NCBI GenBank assembly: GCA_024644775.1
Contig: JAHEHB010000125.1
Coordinates: forward strand, 1-12,936
DNA length: 12,936 nt
Source: Deltaproteobacteria bacterium
GTDB taxonomy: Bacteria; Desulfobacterota; Desulfobacteria; Desulfobacterales; SURF-15
Reading direction: 5' to 3'
Below the pieces are notes generated by a model. That model ran no database searches and was not told the DNA's origin. It saw nothing but the letters and a program-made list of their open reading frames with translations. Shown here in pieces: positions 6,436 through 12,936 of the stretch. Position numbers and translations under genes: made by a program. Numbering within the stretch: position 1 is the first letter of the stretch; each line of letters opens with the position of its first letter.

Positions 6436-6975
6436 CTATCCTTTCATCGCGTCCACAAGATGTTTCGCATCCTGCTTCACTTTCCGCAGATCTTCCTCGT
6501 TGGGCCGGCCACGGATGTCTCCCAATCTTCCCTGGGTATTTCCATTCTCGGACCCATGTAGTTCACCCACTATATACCACTCATTCAGTACCGTGAAACC
6601 CAAGTGCTCAAAGAACTGTCCGGCATACAGCCCCGCCGGTATAACCTCCCGGATACCGGTATGTGGCCCCGAATAAGTACAAAAGACCAATGCGTTTTTC
6701 CCATTCACCCTGGGTGCGCCTGTCTTCACTCGCCCTTGGCTGCGATAGGCGTTGAACTTGTCATTAAGAAACTCATTCATCGGTTGAGGCGGGCTCCATT
6801 GGTACGATGGGAAACCGATGCATACCAGGTCGTAAGCATAGAAATCGACATCTCCAGCTTCTTCCACTCTCTTGAGTATAACGTTCGCCCCAGCCTCCTC
6901 CAAGCCTTCTTGGATGGCCAAGGCCACTTTCTCGGTGTTGCGAGTCTTTGACCAATAGATAATGATCGCATCCAT
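6436..6975 (-). CDS. Flavodoxin-family protein
   Basis: The 179-aa protein has the flavodoxin fold: strand AIIIYWS, the FMN-phosphate loop SKTRNT (9-14), strand DLVCIGFPSYQWSPP (the 50s loop that covers the flavin), and NALVFCTYSGPH for the next strand and loop. The usual loop is T/S-x-T-G-N-T; here the Gly is Arg12, which could alter FMN binding. At 179 residues it is close to long-chain flavodoxins or NADPH-FMN-type proteins. It should act as a cytoplasmic one- or two-electron carrier or FMN-binding subunit. GGAGGTG lies six bases before the ATG. It is the last gene of a co-directional run whose first gene is a cysteine-rich DUF362 protein, a possible redox partner (inference). Confidence 0.85.
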   Translation of the reverse strand: MDAIIIYWSKTRNTEKVALAIQEGLEEAGANVILKRVEEAGDVDFYAYDLVCIGFPSYQWSPPQPMNEFLNDKFNAYRSQGRVKTGAPRVNGKNALVFCTYSGPHTGIREVIPAGLYAGQFFEHLGFTVLNEWYIVGELHGSENGNTQGRLGDIRGRPNEEDLRKVKQDAKHLVDAMKG

Positions 6976-7033
6976 CAGACACCTCCAACGGCGCTACATC
7001 AACAGAGACAGTGATTCCGCCGTCCAACTGGAA

Positions 7034-7222
7034 TCATTCGTATTTTTTCAAATTATATTTCTTAGCCAATCCAATTCTTTCCTGATCGGAAAGAGATAAC
7101 ATATACGCTTTCCATCCAGGGCACCAGGTTGCATGCCATCTCCATATCCGGCCTAAAAATGATCGGGGGTTATTATCGTATTTTGCCCTAAAACCGCAAT
7201 TCTCGCAATTGTGGTTAGCCAT
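7034..7222 (-). CDS. Small CxxC...HxxxC putative zinc-binding protein
   Basis: This 62-aa protein has Cys6-x2-Cys9 near the start and His30-x3-Cys34 in the middle (CENCGF and WRWHATWC), a plausible single zinc site. Between them is a conserved-looking basic, tryptophan-rich segment (SFLGRIWRWH). The C-terminal half is helical (LSDQERIGLAKKYNLKKYE). I recall similar small proteins as conserved hypotheticals but know no function. AAGGAG lies eight to nine bases before the ATG. It sits 43 bases after the epimerase gene and 58 before the flavodoxin gene on the same strand. It could be a nucleic-acid-binding or protein-docking module. Confidence 0.82.
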   Translation of the reverse strand: MANHNCENCGFRAKYDNNPRSFLGRIWRWHATWCPGWKAYMLSLSDQERIGLAKKYNLKKYE

Positions 7223-7265
7223 TCGTAATTCTCCTTAAACCGAAAAATGCTTTGCCGAAAGGAAT

Positions 7266-8138
7266 CTACCCATCCGCCATAAACTCTTCTACAGCCCGCT
7301 TAAAAAGACTGAGAAACCGGAGAAAAGGGGTTTCCTGATATTCTAAAATTCTTTGAGATTCTGATGTATCGTACCAATCGAACGAACCGGGGTTGTCCTG
7401 ATAATCGGCCTCTTCAGCAGGAACCCCCATCACATCATAAATCGCCTGAACGTATTCCTTTCCGCGCATCTGCCATGAACGCCCCCCTGCGATATTGAAC
7501 ACAGTTCCCCGCGCCTTTTCCCGGACAACGGATTGAAAGATCGCTTTGACAACGTCGTTGCGGTTGACGAATTCCATTCTCTGGTCGGGGGTAAACGGCC
7601 ATATTTCAGGTGGTTCCATAAAAGCCGGGATGGAAATGCCGGATATCCGTAAAACGGTATAGGGAAATCCGGAGAAACGGATGATCTTTTCGGCTTCAAT
7701 TTTGCTCCGTGCATAAATACTGGCGGGTTTACAGGTATGCGAGGTGGTGATGGGTGGATCGGCTTTGCTTGTATCCCCGTAGGTCGTCACAGAAGAGGCG
7801 AATATCAGATGCGTTGAGGATTTCCGCTTCAGCACCTCGACGAGCGTCTGTGTGGCATCGACGTTTACCAAAAACGTCTTTTTCTGGTCCCCTTCACTTT
7901 GAGGGGGGAGCAGTGCCGCCAGGTGGACCACCGCATCCACTTCGGACACGGCGTTTTTCAAATCTTTTTCTCTGGTAATATCTCCCGGTATTGTCTCTAA
8001 TCCATCGATTCCTTCCAGGCGGCCGAAATCACAGACCGGCAGATCCAACACTCTCACAAAATAACCGTTTTCAGAAAGAAGCCGGGACAAATCGATTCCA
8101 ATACCCCCGGCTCCTCCGGTGATAAGCACCCGTTGCAT
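7266..8138 (-). CDS. NAD-dependent epimerase/dehydratase (extended SDR)
   Basis: The 290-aa enzyme has the Rossmann motif TGGAGGIG (7-14), the Ser of FASSVTTYG (115-116), and the catalytic pair Tyr142/Lys146 in SIYARSKIEAEK. It belongs to the GalE/WcaG-like extended short-chain dehydrogenase group, which acts on nucleotide sugars or other hydroxy/keto substrates; the substrate cannot be told. The start is set at 8138 rather than an in-frame ATG at 8162. AAGAGGT lies about nine bases before the inner ATG, which begins exactly where SDR proteins start (MQRVLITGG), and the outer ATG has no ribosome site. It is third in the minus-strand run, 63 bases after the small helical protein. Confidence 0.9.
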   Translation of the reverse strand: MQRVLITGGAGGIGIDLSRLLSENGYFVRVLDLPVCDFGRLEGIDGLETIPGDITREKDLKNAVSEVDAVVHLAALLPPQSEGDQKKTFLVNVDATQTLVEVLKRKSSTHLIFASSVTTYGDTSKADPPITTSHTCKPASIYARSKIEAEKIIRFSGFPYTVLRISGISIPAFMEPPEIWPFTPDQRMEFVNRNDVVKAIFQSVVREKARGTVFNIAGGRSWQMRGKEYVQAIYDVMGVPAEEADYQDNPGSFDWYDTSESQRILEYQETPFLRFLSLFKRAVEEFMADG

Positions 8139-8201
8139 ATTTTGAAAACCTCTTATCATCAAAGCAAGTCGCTGGAAAAGCAGCAGATCGTTTTAAACGG
8201 A

Positions 8202-8555
8202 TTAAGTGATCACTGTGCTTCGCATGGACGCTTTTTGGGCAAGTGATTCAAACGCCGTATTGAAATTTTCCATGGCAGTCAGAAATTTTGTGGAATCCTG
8301 CTCTCCTGCATATGTCTGAAGAACCCCCGAAAGTTCCTTTGCACTTTTTAAGCAGGCCGTTGACGGCGGGATACTTGGATTGCTTTTGAGGAAGAATTTT
8401 CCTGAAATTTCCTGCAACCCTTCAATCATACCGGTTATCTGTTCCGTTGCCTTCTCGACATTCACGTTTCCGGCGGAAGACAAATTGTCGAGAGTCGTAA
8501 TAATATCGCGGCATGTATCGATGATTTCGTCTACGTTTTCTTGTCCCTTCGGCAT
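8202..8555 (-). CDS. Small helical hypothetical protein
   Basis: This 117-aa protein is predicted all-helical and soluble, with heptad-like segments (VDEIIDTCRDIITTLDNL and ATEQITGMIEGLQEIS) and a central Pro/Ser hinge (NPSIPPS). Cys15 and Cys68 are present. I recognise no family. AAAGGAG lies nine to ten bases before the ATG. It begins 18 bases after the DUF362 gene, so it is almost certainly co-transcribed, perhaps as a partner or chaperone-like subunit (inference). Confidence 0.8.
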   Translation of the reverse strand: MPKGQENVDEIIDTCRDIITTLDNLSSAGNVNVEKATEQITGMIEGLQEISGKFFLKSNPSIPPSTACLKSAKELSGVLQTYAGEQDSTKFLTAMENFNTAFESLAQKASMRSTVIT

Positions 8556-8573
8556 CCTGAAGCGCTCCTTTCA

Positions 8574-9914
8574 TTATCGAACCAGTGAGAAATCCACCTC
8601 TTTTACCCTGTTAAACCCGTTGCCGTCGAATTTTTCCCGGGGAAAGGGATTCTGGATGGCAAAGTTCCTAGAAAACCTGACGCCTGTCTGTCTGGGATCC
8701 GGCGGGTAATAAAAATTAACCGGATCGGACGGCTCACATTCGATAAGCTCATACGCTTTCGATCCCAAGCCGATTCGAACACCGGTATTAATCTGAATCT
8801 CCTCGCTCATATCAGACAGTGTGGCCGAAGCCGCCGTGAATTTTCTGTCTCCGGATTTTAATACATCGAAATCCTCTGCCAGGGAGCCGGGAACACCCTC
8901 AGACGCGATTACCTTGTCGAGACACGCCTGGTCTATGGCAATAGGGTCCTTTGAGGCGAACACACCCAGGTGCGGAACAAGGGGGATGTCGGCATGGTGA
9001 ACGCAATCACATCTTGGGGAGACATCAATGGCCATATTGATGAATCCCACATTTTCCCTTCCAACGGCTTTCATTGTGGCCAGGCATCCGTCTGCAATGG
9101 CCGCACAGGTGGCTTCATGGTTTTCCTTTGGCATATCCATCACGCCGCACCCGATATTTACCGCCACGTGTGCGTAGCATCCGGTGCACTCTTCTCGACG
9201 CCATTCTATGGAATTTTCCGTTACGGTATAAAGACCCCAGGGGCAGCAGTTCTGGCATAGCTCCCATTGAGGACAGCCGCTTTTTCCCTTACAGTTTTCC
9301 GGCTGGAAATGTGCTGCCGCTCCGAAACCATATGTGGGATGACCGCCCATGTGTACGTTGTGTTTCCCCCGCTTGGACTGAGCACCGATACCCAGGTTCT
9401 TGGTGGATCCCCCGATAACACCGAGGGGATGGCCCTTAAAATGTGTCAATGTTATCAGCACATCCGCCTGGGCAATGGCCTGAGCGATGTACGCCTCTTT
9501 GAGAATGAACCCTTCCGGGATATCCACTCGATAATCGTTTGTGCCAAGATATCCATCGGCAACGATGAAGGGGCACCCGAGTGCTGCCGAGGTGTAACCG
9601 TTTCTTTCCGCTGTAATGCGCATATCCAGTTCGGTGACTCGTGACGGGTAGCTGAAATAAGGCAGGGTAGTGGTATCGCAAACAAATGGCCTGCCTCCCA
9701 ATTGTTTCACCCTATCGGCAAGCGTCCGTGCATATACGGGTCTCAAATATGCGGTATTGTTCCATTCTCCACAGTGAACCTTGATGGCCACAACATCACC
9801 CGGTTTGATCATGTCATCAAAACCGGCTTCCTCAAAAACGGTGAGCATCTTTGGCACGAGACCCGTTTGTACGGAGTCACTTCTTGCATCCATAAAATAT
9901 ACCTTAGATCCCAT
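8574..9914 (-). CDS. DUF362 domain protein, likely iron-sulfur
   Basis: The 446-aa protein has the DUF362 core: VAIKVHCGEWNN near 42-53, LITLTHFKGHPLGVIGGSTKNLGIG (two parts, 153-177) and the late block FASKDPIAIDQACLDKV (319-335). A Cys-rich insert lies at about 205-260 with Cys208, 214, 220, 223, 224, 243, 246 and 256. It contains LCQNCCPWGLY and EECTGCY, the look of one or two [4Fe-4S] sites, although the spacing is not the plain CxxCxxCxxxCP. DUF362 proteins are widespread in anaerobes and are usually annotated as ferredoxin-like with unknown reaction. It has no signal peptide, so it is cytoplasmic. GAGGAGG lies five bases before the ATG. It is the first gene of the minus-strand run that ends with the flavodoxin. 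Confidence 0.9.
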   Translation of the reverse strand: MGSKVYFMDARSDSVQTGLVPKMLTVFEEAGFDDMIKPGDVVAIKVHCGEWNNTAYLRPVYARTLADRVKQLGGRPFVCDTTTLPYFSYPSRVTELDMRITAERNGYTSAALGCPFIVADGYLGTNDYRVDIPEGFILKEAYIAQAIAQADVLITLTHFKGHPLGVIGGSTKNLGIGAQSKRGKHNVHMGGHPTYGFGAAAHFQPENCKGKSGCPQWELCQNCCPWGLYTVTENSIEWRREECTGCYAHVAVNIGCGVMDMPKENHEATCAAIADGCLATMKAVGRENVGFINMAIDVSPRCDCVHHADIPLVPHLGVFASKDPIAIDQACLDKVIASEGVPGSLAEDFDVLKSGDRKFTAASATLSDMSEEIQINTGVRIGLGSKAYELIECEPSDPVNFYYPPDPRQTGVRFSRNFAIQNPFPREKFDGNGFNRVKEVDFSLVR

Positions 9915-10106
9915 CTCTGCCTCCTCGATTTGATTGATTTGTCACGCTGACATCCTTCCCAACAGGTAACGCTCGTTTCTAATTGATATGACATTCGTCT
10001 GAATCTTATAGCCTGGTTTTCCAAGAAAAACAAAATAAAAATCCGTAGACTTTATCGGCAGCCTCCACGCAGACGGGTGGTGGGGAAAGGGGCCACGGCT
10101 CGTCTC
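9915..10106. other. Intergenic region before the DUF362 gene
   Basis: These 192 bases separate the DUF6599 gene from the DUF362 unit. On the minus strand, TATAAG could serve as a -10 about 95 bases before the DUF362 start, but no good -35 was found. After the DUF6599 stop, the minus strand has GTGG/CCAC short pairings and then TTTTTATTTTGTTTTT, a possible but poor terminator. Confidence 0.3.
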
Positions 10107-11126
10107 TTAAGGCGTTTCTTTTTTTCGGATATTGGTTTCATTTTCCTTAATGATTTTCCTGGCAGATTCCTCATCAGGACTTTCAAATACCACTAAAAGA
10201 TACTCGTTGAGCAATTTGTAGGCCAACCAGCCATCCTCTAAGTCAAAAAGATTTGGATTTTTATCGGTGGAAACTGCTGTGATTTCATTCTTGTGCTCCG
10301 GCAGATAAACGTCATGAAAATGATGCAGGGCTTTCAATGCGCGTTCATGATTTTGATATTTTACAAGCAAAAACTGGCACCGTCTGCTGTCACCGGGGCT
10401 GGAAATGATTTCATAGGGTGCAAAAACGGCTTCTGTTGTAATGTCGAGATCTAAGATATTTTCATGGCTCACATAATACATGGAATTTAACACCAGATAG
10501 GAACGAAAAAAGCTCAATCGATCCCGGCGTAGTTTCCAAGCCGAACCGATATGAAGGGGAAGATTCTTAAATAAGTCCGGCTCCGGGGGATTCTTTCGCT
10601 TTGCGGTAATCGCCTTGCCCAGGGTGAGCACGGCTTGTTTGGAGGCAGAAGTGTCGCGGGAAGCCATTACCCGGGCATAGAGCGTATCCGACCAGATTCG
10701 CAATAGGCCTGCCCCATAGAGAGCTCTGGCAGATGAGGTCACAGATGGATCTTTTGTCGCCACGGAAGGGTCACCGAAGGTTATGGGGTCACCACCCCAG
10801 TCTAAGGAAAGCAAACCAAAAGCGTCGTCAGAGGTTTCCATAAAATACAATTCCACCAGTATGTTTTCTTGCTGGTCAGATACATAATCGAACACTTCAA
10901 GACGGTGGAAGCGATAACTCAGGTACAGTTCTCCCGCACCATTCATGTATTTAAAAATATTTTTTGAACTAATGAGTTGTGCTGAATCAGGTCTGGACCA
11001 AAGACCAACGGTTTTCGGGAGATGAATGTCATTTGCTTCCACGATTGCCCCCTTGGAAACGGCGTATAGAGAGAAAACGCATATCAGGAAAGACACTGTT
11101 TTTTGAAACATGTTTATCGTGTACAT
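10107..11126 (-). CDS. DUF6599 family exported protein
   Basis: The 339-aa protein has a signal peptide (about 7-31, hydrophobic FLICVFSLYAV ending near EA-ND). The DUF6599 hallmark follows: IFKYMNGAGELYLSY (57-71), then FHRLEVFDYVS, ILVELYFMETSDDAFGLL, LYGAGLLRIWSDTLYARV and PYEIISSPGDSRRCQFLLVKY. The mature protein should be periplasmic or lipid-free secreted; its function is unknown. It begins 17 bases after the reductase stop on the same strand, which suggests one transcript. The start is uncertain: ATG at 11126 and ATG at 11111 both lack a ribosome site, and both keep the signal peptide. Confidence 0.83.
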   Translation of the reverse strand: MYTINMFQKTVSFLICVFSLYAVSKGAIVEANDIHLPKTVGLWSRPDSAQLISSKNIFKYMNGAGELYLSYRFHRLEVFDYVSDQQENILVELYFMETSDDAFGLLSLDWGGDPITFGDPSVATKDPSVTSSARALYGAGLLRIWSDTLYARVMASRDTSASKQAVLTLGKAITAKRKNPPEPDLFKNLPLHIGSAWKLRRDRLSFFRSYLVLNSMYYVSHENILDLDITTEAVFAPYEIISSPGDSRRCQFLLVKYQNHERALKALHHFHDVYLPEHKNEITAVSTDKNPNLFDLEDGWLAYKLLNEYLLVVFESPDEESARKIIKENETNIRKKETP

Positions 11127-11143
11127 TGCATTTACAAATAATT

Positions 11144-12217
11144 TTATTCGGAATACGATTGCAGTTGTTCAAGGTTTGAGGGGCTGGGCTCTATTTCTCC
11201 AGCTTCCTGTCTCCTCATAAGGGCTGATATGGCCTGGTTCATGGGTGTTTCCACCCCCACCTCGACCCCTATTTTCGCTACATATCCGGTGAGATATTCC
11301 ACTTCGGTTCGTCTGCCTTTCATAACATCCTGTAGAAGAGATGGGCGGGGAGATACCCCCAGATGCTTGAGTTGCTCCGAACTGAGCCTCCATGCAGCGG
11401 TGTTGGTTTTCATTTCGGTTATCAATCCCTGAATATCTTCCTGTGTGCCGGCAGCTGCAAATTTCTGAGCCGGTATGTCCCAAATGGATTCAACGGAGAT
11501 ACCGAGCGATAGCCCTACCCGCACCACCTCACAACCCAAGGTAACCATGATGGTATGCGCCACGGTCTGTTCCTCGCCGCTCAAAGCACCCGGGCCGGTA
11601 CCGATAAGACCTGATAAGACATTGCTCATGCAGTTGATCGCAAACTTAGCCCAGCGAAACCCCCAAATATTGGTGGTACCTTTGGTGGGCCCAATGGTCC
11701 GTAACGCATCAACGACCTCTTTTACCCGGGGAGACAACACACCTGACAACTCACCGATGGTGAAACTATGGGTGGTCATGGGATCGGTCCGAATAACATG
11801 TCCGGGTTCGTATACGCCTCCACCAACGGTTACCACGCAGCCCACGGTTCGCGGATAGCCCACGATCGCTGCCACCGGCTCGTCATTTAAGCCATTTTGA
11901 GCAGGTAGAATGAATCCTGAAGGTTTTAAAACCGGCAGCATGAGATGGGTTGACCAGCAGGTATCGTACGATTTAACCGATAAAAATATGATATCGAAAG
12001 GCTCTCTGATGTTGCAGACCTCGCTGAGATGAAGGGCCTCTGCAGGAACCGTAAAGGTTTCTTTCAGGTTCGTTAATTTAAGCCCTTGACTTTTTATCCG
12101 ATCCACGTGTTCAGCCCATTGATCGATCAAGGTTACATCAAAACCGTCTCTTATCAAATAGGCTCCAATGGTCCCCCCCATAGCGCCTACTCCCATTACA
12201 GCAATTCGCTTGGCCAT
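11144..12217 (-). CDS. Ketopantoate reductase family (ApbA/PanE) protein
   Basis: The 357-aa enzyme has the NADPH motif GVGAMGGTIGAYL (9-21), LSVKSYDT, AQNGL with Asn108, the KxxxN pair Lys191/Asn195 (KFAINCMSN), and the C-terminal SLLQDVMKGRRTEVEYLTG (293-311) with Glu305. All match the catalytic set of 2-dehydropantoate 2-reductase. It may convert ketopantoate to pantoate for coenzyme A, but at 357 residues it is longer than E. coli PanE (303). Members of this family also reduce other 2-keto acids, so no symbol is given. ATG at 12217 is chosen because AAAGGAG lies seven to eight bases upstream; the longer GTG frame begins right on that ribosome site. It is divergent from the thiamine-diphosphate enzyme. 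Confidence 0.88.
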   Translation of the reverse strand: MAKRIAVMGVGAMGGTIGAYLIRDGFDVTLIDQWAEHVDRIKSQGLKLTNLKETFTVPAEALHLSEVCNIREPFDIIFLSVKSYDTCWSTHLMLPVLKPSGFILPAQNGLNDEPVAAIVGYPRTVGCVVTVGGGVYEPGHVIRTDPMTTHSFTIGELSGVLSPRVKEVVDALRTIGPTKGTTNIWGFRWAKFAINCMSNVLSGLIGTGPGALSGEEQTVAHTIMVTLGCEVVRVGLSLGISVESIWDIPAQKFAAAGTQEDIQGLITEMKTNTAAWRLSSEQLKHLGVSPRPSLLQDVMKGRRTEVEYLTGYVAKIGVEVGVETPMNQAISALMRRQEAGEIEPSPSNLEQLQSYSE

Positions 12218-12352
12218 GTGATCCACTCCTTTCTATCTGTTATTCTTTGTTGAAGAACGCGTTGTCCCCCTACATACTGCAATTATTGTAGATTATGCAA
12301 GGGAAACGGTCGAGATTGCGCACGTGTAATGGAGATTTTTTCGATTTCTGAT

Positions 12353-12379
12353 TTGACATGACCGGGTGTTTGTCATACT
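12353..12379 (+). promoter_or_regulatory. Candidate promoter/operator of the thiamine-diphosphate enzyme gene
   Basis: TTGACA (12353-12358) is a perfect -35 box, followed after a short 15-base spacer by CATACT (12374-12379). TGACA (12354-12358) and TGTCA (12371-12375) form an inverted repeat across the spacer, a possible repressor site. About 75 bases of leader follow to the ATG. The rest of 12218-12453 holds the reductase ribosome site and no gene. Confidence 0.4.
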
Positions 12380-12453
12380 TAGACGTTCCAAAAGGGTTGC
12401 AATCATAATAAATGGTTAAACCCAGTTGAAATTTAAACAAGGAGGAATATTAG

Positions 12454-12936
12454 ATGAAAGGTGGAGAAGCAGTAGCAAAAATTTTAAAAACGGAAAATAT
12501 TGATTTTATTACCGGTTTTCCCATGAACCCGCTTCATGATTATTGTGCGACTGAGGGCATTCGATTTATTAAATTCAGAATGGAACGTGCGGCCATTAAC
12601 TGTATTTACGGTTATACGGTGGCCTCTTTCGGTAATCGAACGGGAGTCGCTTCCATGCAATTTGGGCCGGGTATTGAAAATACATTTGCCGGTGTTGCCC
12701 AGGCATATTCTGACAATATCCCGATATTGGTGCTGCCCGGTGGTTATCAGCGGCGTCAGCAGGGATTTTCCCCAAATTTTCTGGCACGAGATAACTACCA
12801 GCATATCACCAAGTGGGTGGATACGGTGAATTTTCCCGACCGGGTACCGGAGATGATGCGGCTTGCCTTCAGTTACCTTAGAAGCGGGCGGCCCGGGCCG
12901 GTGGTGCTTGAACTTCCCATGGATGTGATGCACGGA
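12454..12936 (+). CDS. Thiamine-diphosphate-dependent enzyme, N-terminal part (cut by window end)
   Basis: 161 codons are visible. They show the ThDP-enzyme N-terminal (pyrimidine-binding) domain: GEAVAKILKTENIDFITGFP, the activating Glu44 in RMERAAIN, GVASMQFGPGIENTFAGVAQAYSDNIPIL, and SGRPGPVVLELPMDV near the end. This domain is shared by acetolactate synthase and related 2-keto-acid lyases and decarboxylases. The segment after PGG (YQRRQQGFSPNF) lacks the usual acetolactate-synthase motif, so a non-biosynthetic member is likely. GGAGG lies eight bases before ATG. It is divergent from a ketopantoate-reductase-family gene, which suggests shared 2-keto-acid chemistry (inference). Confidence 0.9.
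   Translation, partial: MKGGEAVAKILKTENIDFITGFPMNPLHDYCATEGIRFIKFRMERAAINCIYGYTVASFGNRTGVASMQFGPGIENTFAGVAQAYSDNIPILVLPGGYQRRQQGFSPNFLARDNYQHITKWVDTVNFPDRVPEMMRLAFSYLRSGRPGPVVLELPMDVMHG

Noticed and set aside
12484..12933. 149-codon minus-strand ORF at the window end
   Set aside because: It is antisense to the thiamine-diphosphate enzyme gene, whose motifs are clear.
1..12936. CRISPR arrays, tRNA or rRNA genes, insertion sequences
   Set aside because: No regularly spaced repeats, no clover-leaf or rRNA-like sequence and no transposase motifs were seen by eye; a covariance-model scan was not possible.

Overview
The window looks like a chromosomal segment from an anaerobic Desulfobacterota-type bacterium (an old 'deltaproteobacterium'). 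The suggestion rests on the gene mix: a pentameric ligand-gated ion channel with a tandem N-terminal domain like DeCLIC from Desulfofustis, a cysteine-rich DUF362 protein, a flavodoxin, DUF6599 and DUF5329 proteins. No rRNA, tRNA, CRISPR array or intact transposon was seen, so the taxonomic call is an inference.

Layout. Positions 1-2927 (minus strand): a likely transcription unit holding an uncertain small ORF, the ion channel, a secreted DUF5329 protein and possibly a 22-codon ORF. Positions 3062-4912 (plus): a membrane-anchored, MltF-like lytic transglycosylase with an added LysM domain. Positions 5180-6253 (plus): a toxin-antitoxin patch. A GC-rich vapBC pair with a compact, apparently leaderless promoter lies directly against the 3' end of a second toxin gene, of which only about 34 codons remain. 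Its CopG/RHH-type antitoxin is intact and overlaps that remnant. The simplest reading is that vapBC landed in, or replaced, the front of an older TA locus.

Positions 6436-9914 (minus): a five-gene co-directional run with short gaps: DUF362 iron-sulfur-type protein, small helical protein, NAD-dependent epimerase/dehydratase, a 62-aa CxxC...HxxxC protein and a flavodoxin. The mixture suggests redox or cofactor-linked metabolism, but no pathway can be named from sequence alone. Positions 10107-12217 (minus): a ketopantoate-reductase-family enzyme followed closely by an exported DUF6599 protein. From 12454 (plus) a thiamine-diphosphate-dependent enzyme starts and runs off the window. It is divergent from the reductase across a 236-bp control region, so the two may serve one 2-keto-acid pathway.

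The items most worth attention are the two-NTD ion channel with an unusual pore sequence, the broken TA locus under vapBC, and the tandem palindrome operator/leaderless promoter of vapB.
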